Positions 26,844 through 34,093 of a DNA stretch of 64,000 nt are shown here, piece after piece; the stretch's first letter is position 1; each line of letters begins with the position of its first letter. The translations under genes and the position numbers were made by a program. This DNA comes from WHSW01 sp963705955 (lineage in GTDB: Bacteria; Actinomycetota; Thermoleophilia; Solirubrobacterales; 70-9). Where the stretch lies: contig CAVPLH010000001.1 of NCBI GenBank assembly GCA_963705955.1, positions 62,001-126,000 on the forward strand, in the 5' to 3' direction. Below the pieces are notes generated by a model that saw only the letters and a list, made by a program, of their open reading frames with translations, had not been told where the DNA came from and ran no database searches.

Positions 26844-28298
26844 TCAGCCGCCCGGTGGGACGGGCGGGTGAACCGGCTGGACGACCTGACCCGGATTCGA
26901 GTCGAACCCGGAATCCGGCGCGGCCAGGTAGGGGAAGTCGGTCAGGAACGGCTTGTCGTTCTGATCGACTCCGTCTCCGAGCGGCACCGGATTGTTCTTC
27001 AGGATCCCGGCGACGACCTGGAGCTCGATGTCCACGACGTCGTCGGTCGGCCGGCGACCGTTCGGGAACCCGGCGTTGTCGCCTCCGATGACGCCGAACC
27101 GATCCGGGTTCGGGGTCGCGGGCACGCCGAGGTTGAGCTTCAGCGTGTCAACCGGCGTTCCGGCGAACTTGCCCTTGTGCTGGTTGAGCCCGGGGAGCCC
27201 CTGGAGCAGCGCCTGGACGATGTCCGTGCGATCGGTCTCCGGGGCGTTGATGTTGAACAGCGCGTTCAGCACCGCAGCGAGCTCGGGGGTGGTCACGTAC
27301 TTCCCGTACAGCTCGGCGTCGCGGTCGGGCGTCGTACGGTTGAACTTGTCCTTCTGGCCGAGCGGGATCACGACCTCGTTGACGAGCGGGTTGCCGAGTC
27401 GCGAGACCTGGACCCACTTGTTCGGATGCTTCTGCACCTTCGCGCCTGTGTCGAAGGAGCCGTTCGTGACCTGGAGCTTGCGCCGTTCGGTGGTCGACCA
27501 GACGCCGACAACCGCGTTCTTGGCATCCGCCGAGCTCACCGGCTCCCCGTTGCGCGTCACCAGGTGCTCGGGGATCTGCATGACGGTCGTCGAGGTCGAG
27601 TACCCCGACAGGTCATCCTTACCGGCGCCCTCGTTGCCGGTGCCCATGCGAACGTTGATCGCATCGAACGTGGCCCCGAGGTCGACGTAGAACGGGTCGT
27701 CCCGCGAGCCCACGAACACCTTCGTCCCGTCGCTGAGCGTCTGCGTCGCCTCGGCGACGAAGTTCTCGTAGTTCGGGAACGTCTTCGGGCCGATGTTCGG
27801 CGGCGCGACGGGCAGGTTGTGGGCGACCGTCTTCTCCCGGACCAGCTCGCCGTGCTTGTAGTCCTCGCGGACGACGTCGTAGCGCTGGATCACGTTGAGC
27901 TTCGGATCCTCGAAGTTCATCGTGCCCGGCCCCGCGTAGAGGAACGAGTTCGGGTTGCGCACGTCGGTGTTGAACGTGAACCGGTACCTGATGTCGGCAA
28001 CGCCGTCGCCGTTGTTGTCGATGTTGTTGTAGTACCGAGCCCGATCGTCGAACCGGAAGAAGTTCGGCCCGTTCGCCGGCACCTGCCCGGGGATCCAGTC
28101 GGAGGCGAGCGTCAGCGCGTTCTCCGCCCCGGGCGCCGTCCAGGCATAGACGTCGGTGTTGTCGGCGGACGGGTCGAGCATGATGTTCGGCGCCTCGCGG
28201 TGGCTCGAGCTGAAGCCGATCGGAACCGCGATCGCCGAGGCCGCCACGACGGCTGCGAGCAGCAGCCAGCCGCGGGTTCGTTTGCGTGGTCTCCTCAT
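26844..28298 (-). CDS. DUF4331 exported protein
   Basis: A 484-residue secreted protein. The ATG at 28298 follows AAAGGATTGGCG and gives a signal peptide (RRPRKRTRGWLLLAAVVAAS), cleaved near residue 30. The mature N-terminus SSHREAPNIMLDPSADNTD is the hallmark of DUF4331. A calcium-loop-like NNIDNNGDGVADIRY segment lies near residue 100. The function of DUF4331 is not established. It is first in an operon with the TPR protein and two nickel/cobalt transporters, so a role in extracellular metal binding is a reasonable guess. Confidence 0.9.
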   Translation of the reverse strand: MRRPRKRTRGWLLLAAVVAASAIAVPIGFSSSHREAPNIMLDPSADNTDVYAWTAPGAENALTLASDWIPGQVPANGPNFFRFDDRARYYNNIDNNGDGVADIRYRFTFNTDVRNPNSFLYAGPGTMNFEDPKLNVIQRYDVVREDYKHGELVREKTVAHNLPVAPPNIGPKTFPNYENFVAEATQTLSDGTKVFVGSRDDPFYVDLGATFDAINVRMGTGNEGAGKDDLSGYSTSTTVMQIPEHLVTRNGEPVSSADAKNAVVGVWSTTERRKLQVTNGSFDTGAKVQKHPNKWVQVSRLGNPLVNEVVIPLGQKDKFNRTTPDRDAELYGKYVTTPELAAVLNALFNINAPETDRTDIVQALLQGLPGLNQHKGKFAGTPVDTLKLNLGVPATPNPDRFGVIGGDNAGFPNGRRPTDDVVDIELQVVAGILKNNPVPLGDGVDQNDKPFLTDFPYLAAPDSGFDSNPGQVVQPVHPPVPPGG

Positions 28299-28471
28299 CG
28301 CCAATCCTTTCTGATGAGTGATTGGATCCGGGCGACGGAGGGCCCTCTTCCGTGAGGGGTCGAGGGGGGGTCCCGGCTCGTCGCCGTCGTCTTTCTTCAG
28401 CCTCCCTTTACGCAACCGGCGGGGGCCCGGATCAGCGGGAGATGAGACGACCGCGCGGCAGGCTCAGGCGA

Positions 28472-28723
28472 TCAGTCGCGAATGCGGGCTGTGAGCACGC
28501 CGTAGAAGGTTGCCCCGAAGGCGAACACCCCGGCGACCATCGCCCAGGCGCTGGAACCCAGGTCGGTGACACTGGCCCAGGCAACGGTGTCGAGCACAAA
28601 GGCGCCGACGTAGACGATCGCGCCCGCTACGCACGCCGCCGCGAGCGCCAGTGCGATCGCCCCGACCAGGCCGACCCAGCCGAGGCCGACCTCGTCGTTG
28701 CTCAGTTCCGTCTCGTCAGGCAT
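28472..28723 (-). CDS. Small two-helix membrane protein
   Basis: 83 residues with an acidic N-terminus (MPDETELSNDEVG) and two hydrophobic helices (about residues 15-40 and 55-77). Nothing identifies a function. It lies 173 nt upstream of the DUF4331 gene on the same strand, but a promoter-sized gap separates them. Confidence 0.6.
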   Translation of the reverse strand: MPDETELSNDEVGLGWVGLVGAIALALAAACVAGAIVYVGAFVLDTVAWASVTDLGSSAWAMVAGVFAFGATFYGVLTARIRD

Positions 28724-28846
28724 CCGCTGACTTTCTCATGGCCGCAGGCGGGGTGCAAGTGGTGCCACCCGCCGGGTTGAGCGCGGCCGGTACGCGGTCG
28801 GAGCGTGTGATCGCGGGCCACGCGATCGACACGGTGAGCCGGCGGC

Positions 28847-29116
28847 CTACCCGGCGGCTTGGTCGTCGAGCCGAGCCTCGAACGCGCTGACGTGGGCGCC
28901 GGCTGCCTCGACTATCTCTCGCACCGCTTCGATCGCCTCCTCCGAGCCCTCCGCCGTGACCCGGAAGCCGAACCGCTGCGGCTCGCTGGGGAACGCGAGC
29001 CCGGGCGCCGTCGCGCCGCCGCTCCACCCCTCGGACCCGAACTCGAGGCTGATCCTCGCCCGCGCCCCGTCGTCGATCACGCCTCGGCAGGTGACGACGT
29101 AGAGCGCCTCGGACAT
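28847..29116 (-). CDS. Small protein of unknown function
   Basis: An 89-residue soluble alpha/beta protein (ALYVVTCRGVIDDGARARIS at the N-terminus, ending with a helix EEAIEAVREIVEAAG). The start at 29116 is chosen because of a TAGGCT hexamer 8 nt upstream; the longer frame has no support. I do not recognise a family. Confidence 0.6.
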   Translation of the reverse strand: MSEALYVVTCRGVIDDGARARISLEFGSEGWSGGATAPGLAFPSEPQRFGFRVTAEGSEEAIEAVREIVEAAGAHVSAFEARLDDQAAG

Positions 29117-29124
29117 CGCCCGCG

Positions 29125-29130
29125 AGCCTA
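29125..29130 (-). promoter_or_regulatory. -10 hexamer TAGGCT, leaderless ATG at 29116
   Basis: TAGGCT on the minus strand ends 8 nt before the ATG. Confidence 0.4.
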
Positions 29131-29207
29131 TCGGTCCCGGCAAGCGCCGCGCCCCCGGATCGCGAGGGCGTCGATCGCTTTCGAGATCACGGGATACTGC
29201 CCGGGCG

Positions 29208-29609
29208 ATGTCGGAGGACAACGTGGAGATCGCCCGGCAGCTGGTCGAGGCCTTCAACCGGCGGGACCTGGCGGCGATGAGCCGGAGCTTCGATCCCGAG
29301 ATCGAATGGAACCCGGGCGGTCCGGCGGCCGTCGAACGCGTCGTCTATCGAGGCCGCGAGGAGGTCTGTGGTGGGTTCGCGGCGACCTGGGAGACCTGGG
29401 ACGTGTTTCGCATGCAGGAGAACGAGATTCGTGATCTGGGGGATTCGGTTCTCTGGCTCGGGCGCACCCGGCTGAGGGGAGTCGCGAGCCATGTCGAGCT
29501 CGACCAGGAGTTCGCGTTCAACCTCCTGATCAGCGGCGGCAAGATCGTCCGAATTCAGGGCTTTCTCGAGTGGCGGGAAGCGCTCGACGACGCGGGGGTG
29601 CGGGAGTAG
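29208..29609 (+). CDS. SnoaL-like (NTF2-fold) protein
   Basis: A 133-residue protein with the SnoaL/NTF2 pattern: N-terminal helix VEIARQLVEAFNRRDLAAM, then DPEIEWNPGG, and a beta sheet ending GGKIVRIQGFLEWREAL. Proteins of this fold are cyclases, isomerases or ligand binders; catalytic residues cannot be assigned. A GATACT hexamer is 9 nt before the ATG. Confidence 0.8.
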   Translation: MSEDNVEIARQLVEAFNRRDLAAMSRSFDPEIEWNPGGPAAVERVVYRGREEVCGGFAATWETWDVFRMQENEIRDLGDSVLWLGRTRLRGVASHVELDQEFAFNLLISGGKIVRIQGFLEWREALDDAGVRE

Positions 29610-29773
29610 GTCGTTTGAGGACTGCAGCGCCCCCCGCGGCTCGTATCTGACCTTCACTTCCGGGCTCCGCACCCGCTTAGGCGGCGTGTCCGCTCCCCAC
29701 TCGGAGGCCGGCCGCGCGGCTCGCGACACTCCGCAGCTCCCACCCATCGCGGATAGGGTGGTCCGGTGAGCGC

Positions 29774-29926
29774 ATGAGCACGGGAGCAGCGATCGCGGTC
29801 GGCGCGGTGATTGGGTTGGGTGTCGGCATCGTGGTGAGCGTGACCACCGACCTCCCTCTTGCGCCTGAGGCTGGATTGGCGCTCGGTGCGCTCATCGCGT
29901 GGTTCTCTCGACGCGACGGCAGTTAA
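29774..29926 (+). CDS. Small membrane protein (50 aa)
   Basis: The frame reads MSTGAAIAVGAVIGLGVGIV and continues to AWFSRRDGS, then TAA. Residues 4-24 and 33-45 are hydrophobic, giving a hairpin with a short polar turn (TTDLPLAPEAG). A TAGGGT hexamer at 29754-29759 could be its -10. It stops 12 nt before the first repeat of the relic region. No function known. Confidence 0.5.
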   Translation: MSTGAAIAVGAVIGLGVGIVVSVTTDLPLAPEAGLALGALIAWFSRRDGS

Positions 29927-29938
29927 AGAAGTGCGGTG

Positions 29939-29964
29939 ACCGAGGACGCCAGGTTCGCGCTTGG
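29939..29964 (+). repeat. Inverted copy of the MIP18 3'-end repeat
   Basis: This 26-bp segment matches the last codons of the MIP18/SufT-like gene at 24 of 26 positions, but lies on the opposite strand (it reads TEDARFALG on the plus strand). It is in inverted orientation to the copies at 30180 and 31161. Confidence 0.75.
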
Positions 29965-30089
29965 GGTACCGACGGAGGCTCCGGCCTGGACCCGCCGGAC
30001 GCGCGGCGCCGGACAGCATCACGCGGAGTCCCCGCACGGGCGCGGCGGGCAGTCACCTCGTCGAGGTCCGGGTCGATCGGTAAACGGGT

Positions 30090-30132
30090 CGCAATCCCCG
30101 ACGTTTGCAATCCGTTTGCAGTCGGGATTGCG
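30090..30132. repeat. Hairpin with 12-bp stem and TTTGCA repeats
   Basis: CGCAATCCCCGAC and GTCGGGATTGCG pair with a single bulged base around an 18-nt loop that contains GTTTGCA twice. A third TTTGCA sits at 30163-30168 inside a second small stem (AGTCC/GGACT, 30156-30174). The palindrome AGCCGGCT (30142-30149) lies between. The arrangement resembles a recombination or protein-binding site. Confidence 0.55.
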
Positions 30133-30179
30133 GTGGCTGTTAGCCGGCTGCGAACAGTCCTATTTGCAGGGACTAATAC

Positions 30180-30205
30180 CCGAGCGCGAACTTGGCGTCC
30201 TCGGT
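30180..30205 (-). repeat. Direct copy of the MIP18 3'-end repeat
   Basis: All 26 bases equal 31161-31186. On the minus strand it reads TEDAKFALG, then GY and a stop, exactly as at the end of the MIP18 gene. The next bases are only partly similar. Confidence 0.85.
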
Positions 30206-30464
30206 GATCGTTCCTGGCCAGGACGTTGGCGATCCAAGCGGCCATCTTCAGGCGATTGTGATCGGCCGTCAACTGCGCGGCGCGGTACGCGAGCGCTGAG
30301 GACTCGAACGGGTCCGCACCTGCGGCCAACGCCGTATCCAGTCGTGCGCGACGCATCCTCACCAGCAGCCGAGTTAGGGGGCTGGGCCGATCAAATACGT
30401 TGCCGCGCGCGCCCGGCAGTTCGTAGAGGTCGAACGCGCCGGTGCGTAGTGCTTGGCGTGTCAC
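30206..30464 (-). pseudogene. Truncated gene ending at the repeat
   Basis: A GTG at 30464 with GGAGG 6 nt upstream begins VTRQALRTGAFDLYELPGAR. The frame continues with RARLDTALAAGADPFESS and AYRAAQLTADHNRLKMAAWI. The first 85 or so residues read like a normal actinobacterial protein of unknown function. The frame then runs into the 26-bp repeat and loses sense, so the 3' end appears cut off there. Confidence 0.5.
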
Positions 30465-30565
30465 GGAGTACCTCCGAGGTCGATCGACGACAAGACCGCC
30501 GCCGACCAGACTTCCCACCACACCTAGCTCGAAGAATACGCCGCTTTGCGACGAAAGCGCAGCGC

Positions 30566-30722
30566 CTAGTTGTTCGGAGCCTGCTCGGCTGCCGCCGTCG
30601 CGAACGGATCGTCGCCCGTCCCCATGAGCGTGTAGTGGTTGCTCGGCTCGATCCGCCAGACGCCGATCTGCGACGTGTTCGGGATCGGCGCGGTCAGGTC
30701 CACGTCGCCGGTGTCGAGGCGG
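30566..30722 (-). pseudogene. Short coding remnant
   Basis: On the minus strand the sequence reads RLDTGDVDLTAPIPNTSQIG, then VWRIEPSNHYTLMGTGDDPF, then a stop at 30566. Upstream the frame is closed by a stop. A neighbouring frame (TACSPCEPVVVERHATFTPP) may be the preceding part, joined by a frameshift. It looks like the C-terminus of a lost gene; the family is not recognised. Confidence 0.35.
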
Positions 30723-31080
30723 CGTGAAGGTCGCGTGGCGCTCTACTACCACCGGCTCGCAGGGGGAGCAGGCGGTGCGCTTGCAGGCGGGTGGTCTCGG
30801 GGCAGCGCTCGCCGTCGATCCGAGACCTCGCAGCGTGTCCTGCTCGCGCCAGCACCGCCGCCCGGAACCTCGCCGCTGCCTGCCCTCCGCCTCTGACCGG
30901 GGGTCTGACTGGTCGCGCTCGATGGGGGCGCGTGGTCTCGGGGCAGTAGCTCGCCGACCTCGATCAAGTCGCCGCAGGCGGATGCAGGGGCGCAAGCGGC
31001 ACGGTCAGTGCCCGGTCTCCGTGTGCCGCTCGACCTCGGCGGCGAAGCTCTCGACCTCGGGGGCGAGGATGGCGTCGCGC

Positions 31081-31102
31081 CGTGGGTACGGCGTGGGTAC
31101 GG
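31081..31102. repeat. 11-bp perfect tandem repeat
   Basis: CGTGGGTACGG occurs twice without spacer in the relic region, 50 nt from the MIP18 stop. Confidence 0.7.
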
Positions 31103-31153
31103 GAAGGTGCCGCGAGTGACCTCGACTGACCCCCTATGACGCTTGATTCAGCC

Positions 31154-31450
31154 TCAGTAGCCGAGCGCGAACTTGGCGTCCTCGGTCATCATCTCCGGGG
31201 ACCACGGCGGGTCGAAGATCATCTTCGGGTGGACCTTCTCGACCCCGTCGATGTCGGAGACGAACTCGCGCATCTGCTCGGTCACCTGGGGGCCGATCGG
31301 GCACGCCGGCGTCGTCAGCGTGAAGGTGATGAACACCTCCGGTCCCGCGATCTCGACGTCGTAGACGAGCCCGAGGGAGACGAAGTCGAGCCCGAGCTCG
31401 GGATCGATGACCTCTTCGAGCGCCTCGTAGACGTCCTCTTCGCTTGCCAT
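31154..31450 (-). CDS. MIP18/PaaD-like (DUF59) Fe-S assembly factor, SufT-like
   Basis: A 98-residue DUF59 protein: EEDVYEALEEVIDPELGLDF at the N-terminus, TLTTPACPIGPQV with the conserved Cys, and EKVHPKMIFDPPWSPEMM near the end. Such proteins help load or mature Fe-S clusters. In many actinobacteria this gene ends the suf operon; here it is 24 kb away. A TACGAT hexamer lies 6 nt before the ATG. Its final codons are repeated twice in the adjacent relic region. Confidence 0.92.
   Translation of the reverse strand: MASEEDVYEALEEVIDPELGLDFVSLGLVYDVEIAGPEVFITFTLTTPACPIGPQVTEQMREFVSDIDGVEKVHPKMIFDPPWSPEMMTEDAKFALGY
31161..31186 (-). repeat. Parental 26-bp repeat in the MIP18 3' end
   Basis: This segment encodes TEDAKFALG at the end of the MIP18 gene and is repeated exactly at 30180-30205 (direct) and with two mismatches at 29939-29964 (inverted). 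Integrative elements often leave such copies when they insert at gene 3' ends. Confidence 0.8.
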
Positions 31451-31456
31451 GCACTG

Positions 31457-31462
31457 ATCGTA
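31457..31462 (-). promoter_or_regulatory. -10 hexamer TACGAT of the MIP18 gene
   Basis: TACGAT on the minus strand ends 6 nt before the ATG at 31450. The divergent fxsA-like gene has its own hexamer 16 nt away. Confidence 0.45.
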
Positions 31463-31477
31463 GTGGAGCGGGTTCCC

Positions 31478-31483
31478 TAGCCT
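31478..31483 (+). promoter_or_regulatory. -10 hexamer TAGCCT of the fxsA-like gene
   Basis: TAGCCT ends 7 nt before the ATG at 31491, giving a leaderless start for the FxsA-HAD gene group. Confidence 0.45.
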
Positions 31484-31490
31484 GTTCGAG

Positions 31491-32050
31491 ATGGCCGTAA
31501 TCCTGGTCCTGCTCTTCCTCGTCCTGCCGATCGCCGAGATCTACGTGATCATCCAGGTCGGCGATGCGATCGGGATCGTGCCGACGCTGTTGCTGCTGAT
31601 CCTCGACGGCATCGCGGGCGCGGCGCTGGCGCGCTCGCAGGGACGGGCGGCGTGGGCACGCTTCAACCTGGCGCTCGCGGAGGGACGTGTGCCGGCCCGG
31701 GAAACGTTCGACGGAGCGATGATCGTGCTCGGCGGCTCGTTGCTGCTCGCGCCCGGGTTCATCACCGACGTCGTCGGCTTCCTCTTGCTGATCCCTCCGA
31801 CCCGCATGCTGCTGCGCGGCTTCTTGAGTCGGCTCGCGCTGCGGCGGGTCGGGCTCAGCCTGGACCGTCTCCGGGCCGCGGGGACAGTCCGGCAGCCGGC
31901 CCGCCGGCACCGGGCGCGAGGGCCCGCCGCCTGGCTTCGGGCGCCGCGCGGGGAGCGATCGGCCGTCTCGCGCACTACGACTACGAGGGCACGGCTCAAG
32001 AAGTGACCGACCCGGCGGCCGAGCTGCCGCCCGCGGAGCGGGATGACTGA
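31491..32050 (+). CDS. FxsA-family membrane protein (C-terminal frameshift)
   Basis: The N-terminal 125 residues match FxsA: LVLLFLVLPIAEIYVIIQVG, then GAALARSQGRAAWARFN and LLLAPGFITDVVGFLLLIP, with three to four membrane segments. After about 31875-31890 the true end is in another frame (RLAHYDYEGTAQEVTDP), stopping at 32050; the original frame gives Arg-rich nonsense to 32006. FxsA-type proteins were first linked to phage exclusion when overexpressed; their normal role is unclear. The stop overlaps the next ATG. Confidence 0.85.
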
Positions 32051-32561
32051 CTCGGTCGAGCTTCGGTTCACCGACCCGAGCGGCGACGAGCTTCGCTTCG
32101 AGTGGCCGATCGAGGCGCTGGAGGCGATCGCGCCCGGGGCGGCCGGCGGCGAGCCCGCGTGGCGGCTCGGGGGAGAGCTCGATTGGGACGAGCTCGAAAC
32201 CGTGCGGCTGATCTCGGGGCGCCTCGACGACGGCCGGCTGCTCGCTGTCGCGGCATTGCGGCCGGCCGGCGCATCCGGACATGGCGAGGAGATCGTGGTC
32301 GGGGCGCTCGGCAGCGCCGACGGTTTCGAGCAGCTCACCGAGACGCTGCTCTCGACCGAGTACGGCGCCGACGGCGCTCCGACCCGGGTCGGGCTCGAGC
32401 TCTACCCCTCCTCGGACGGGTTGGCGGTGCGCGTCGCGGGCACCGCGGGGGCACCGGTCTCGGCGCCGGACGGCGGAATCGAACGCCTCTCGGCGCCGCT
32501 CGACCTGCGCGCCGGGGGTGGCGGCGGCGCCGGCGTCCTCGACGTCCTGCGCAGCTCCTGA
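32043..32561 (+). CDS. Conserved-looking protein of unknown function
   Basis: A 172-residue soluble protein, mostly beta by pattern (VELRFTDPSGDELRFEWPIE, later VGLELYPSSDGLAVRVAG) with a Gly-rich tail. It overlaps the fxsA-like gene end by 8 nt and ends 1 nt before the HAD gene, so the three are co-transcribed. No domain recognised. Confidence 0.7.
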   Translation: MTDSVELRFTDPSGDELRFEWPIEALEAIAPGAAGGEPAWRLGGELDWDELETVRLISGRLDDGRLLAVAALRPAGASGHGEEIVVGALGSADGFEQLTETLLSTEYGADGAPTRVGLELYPSSDGLAVRVAGTAGAPVSAPDGGIERLSAPLDLRAGGGGGAGVLDVLRSS

Positions 32562-32562
32562 C

Positions 32563-33204
32563 ATGGCCGGCATCCGTGCCCTGATCTCCGACTTCGGCGG
32601 CGTGCTGACGACGCCGCTGATCGGCTCCTTCGCCGCCTTCCAGGACCGCAGCGGGATCTCGACCGAGGCGCTCGGCCGGGCGATGCAGGCGATCGCGGAT
32701 CGCGATGGGGCCCATCCCCTGTTCGAGCTCGAAACCGCGCACCTGACCGAGGCCGAGTTCCTGACCCGGGTCGCGGCGGCGCTCGAGCCAGAGCTCGGCC
32801 ACGTGCCCGAGATGCACGGCTTCAAGGAGATCTACTTCGAAGCGCTGCAGCCGAACGAGCCGATGATCGAGCTGATGCGCGAGATCAAGGCGACCGGGAT
32901 CCGGATGGCGCTGCTGACCAACAACGTCCGCGAATGGGAGCCGCTGTGGCGTTCGATGCTTCCGGTCGACGAGCTCTTCGAGTTCGTCGTCGACTCCGCC
33001 TTCGTCGGCATCCGGAAGCCCGACGCGCCGATCTACGAGCTGACGATCGAGCGGCTCGGCGATGGAATCGCCCCGGGCGACTGCTTGTTCGTCGACGACG
33101 TCGCCGTCAACGTCGCCGCGGCGCGCGAGCTCGGGATCAACGCGGTGCGCTTTCGCGACAACGACCAGGCGATCCCCGAGATCCGAGCCGAGCTGGGTAT
33201 CTGA
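32563..33204 (+). CDS. HAD-superfamily hydrolase
   Basis: 213 residues with motif I SDFGGVLTTP (nucleophile Asp10; Gly at the +2 position where many phosphatases have Asp), motif II LLTNNVREW, a Lys in IRKPDAPIYE and motif IV LFVDDVAVNVAAA. The DFGGV form is that of the soluble-epoxide-hydrolase/ACAD10 N-terminal subfamily. Substrate unknown. It is the last gene of the FxsA group; a 7-bp stem follows at 33214. Confidence 0.9.
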   Translation: MAGIRALISDFGGVLTTPLIGSFAAFQDRSGISTEALGRAMQAIADRDGAHPLFELETAHLTEAEFLTRVAAALEPELGHVPEMHGFKEIYFEALQPNEPMIELMREIKATGIRMALLTNNVREWEPLWRSMLPVDELFEFVVDSAFVGIRKPDAPIYELTIERLGDGIAPGDCLFVDDVAVNVAAARELGINAVRFRDNDQAIPEIRAELGI

Positions 33205-33213
33205 AGGCTGGGG

Positions 33214-33233
33214 TCGCGCGAGCGCCCGCGCGA
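33214..33233 (+). terminator. Terminator-like stem after the HAD gene
   Basis: TCGCGCG/CGCGCGA with a 6-nt loop begins 10 nt after the HAD stop. No U-run. Confidence 0.4.
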
Positions 33234-33272
33234 GCTGGACCCGAGCCGGGTATCCGCGCGGCGCCGCGGCGC

Positions 33273-33278
33273 TACCGT
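33273..33278 (+). promoter_or_regulatory. -10 hexamer TACCGT, leaderless GTG at 33285
   Basis: TACCGT ends 6 nt before the GTG of the GntR-type regulator and decides that start over the longer open frame. Confidence 0.45.
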
Positions 33279-33284
33279 TGGTGG

Positions 33285-34007
33285 GTGAATCGCAACGCCG
33301 CCGTCGAAGCGGTCTTCAAGCCGGTGCGCCCACCGACGACCTTCGAGGAGACCGTCGAGCGGCTCGGGACCGCGATCCGGGTCGGGTTGCTGACCCCGGG
33401 AAGCCGGCTGCCGCCCGAGCGAAAGCTCGCCGACGAGCTGCGGATCTCCCGCTCGACCCTGCGACAGGCGCTGACCACCTTGGTCCAGAGCGGCCATCTG
33501 ACCTCGACCCGGGGGCGTAAGGGCGGCACCTTCGTCGTCGAGCGCCCGCCGCTGCACGAGCGCGCGGAGGGCCCCGCGGAGCTCGGCGACCCTCTCGGCC
33601 CCGACGGCTATGCGATTCTCGACCACCGGGTCGCGGTCGAGGCCGGTGCGGTGATCCTGGCCGCGGAGCGGGCCCAGCGCACCGACCTCGACGCGCTCGA
33701 CGCGCTCGTGCAGACGATGGCCGCGAAGCCCGATTTCGCGGCCTACCGGCGGGCCGACAGTCGCTTTCACATCAGCGTCGCGGAGGCCGCGCGCTCAGCG
33801 TGGCTGGTCACCGAGATGACCGACGTGCAGGGACAGATGGGTCAGCTGATCGCGCGTATCGCCCACCCCGAGGAGGTGCTGATGCGAGCGAACGACCAGC
33901 ACCGCGAGCTCGTCCGTCTGTTGCGCATGCGCGATGCCGAAGGCGCCGTGTCGGTGATCCGCCGACACACTCGAGGCACCGAGCAGATCCTCGCCGGCCT
34001 CGTTTGA
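33285..34007 (+). CDS. GntR-family (FadR/FCD) transcriptional regulator
   Basis: A 240-residue regulator. The winged helix is at residues 20-85 (LPPERKLADELRISRSTLRQ). The C-terminal FCD domain has the usual metal-site residues in RADSRFHISVAEAA, ANDQHRELVRLL and VIRRHTRG. FCD members sense organic acids or amino-acid-like ligands. It faces the FAD/GcvT dehydrogenase gene end to end and is the only regulator of the catabolic island to 46194, so it probably controls it. Confidence 0.93.
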   Translation: MNRNAAVEAVFKPVRPPTTFEETVERLGTAIRVGLLTPGSRLPPERKLADELRISRSTLRQALTTLVQSGHLTSTRGRKGGTFVVERPPLHERAEGPAELGDPLGPDGYAILDHRVAVEAGAVILAAERAQRTDLDALDALVQTMAAKPDFAAYRRADSRFHISVAEAARSAWLVTEMTDVQGQMGQLIARIAHPEEVLMRANDQHRELVRLLRMRDAEGAVSVIRRHTRGTEQILAGLV

Positions 34008-34062
34008 GCCGCCGGGCAGCGGTCGGCTGCCGGACGCGATCACCGCCCCCGAACAATGCACG

Positions 34063-34083
34063 CTGCCAGCTGCCAGCTGCCAG
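34063..34083. repeat. Three tandem CTGCCAG units
   Basis: CTGCCAG occurs three times in a row in the 86-nt gap between convergent genes. It may help form a transcription end together with the GGCAGC/GCTGCC stem at 34015-34031. Confidence 0.6.
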
Positions 34084-34093
34084 CGCCCCGTGC

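Larger units (their letters stand above)
29927..31153. other. Gene-poor relic region with repeats, hairpins and gene fragments
   Basis: A 1.2-kb stretch, by eye less GC-rich than its flanks, without an intact gene. It holds two copies of the 26-bp 3' end of the neighbouring MIP18 gene, a strong hairpin at 30090-30132 with three TTTGCA boxes nearby, a truncated gene (about 30206-30464), a short coding remnant (30566-30722), an 11-bp tandem repeat (31081-31102) and a 15-bp repeat (30791-30805 and 30932-30946). No transposase or integrase remnant was recognised. Confidence 0.6.

Noticed and set aside
30090..30180. Integron attC site
   Set aside because: GTTAGCC at 30139-30145 superficially resembles an attC core, but it does not match GTTRRRY, and no integrase or matching RYYYAAC partner is present.
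29892..30995. A 367-codon minus-strand gene in the relic region
   Set aside because: Only the part from 30464 to about 30206 reads like protein. The rest has composition of noise and crosses two copies of the 26-bp repeat.
34015..34031. A strong terminator after the GntR gene
   Set aside because: Only a 6-bp stem can be formed, interrupted beyond that, so it is mentioned with the CTGCCAG repeats but not listed as its own feature.
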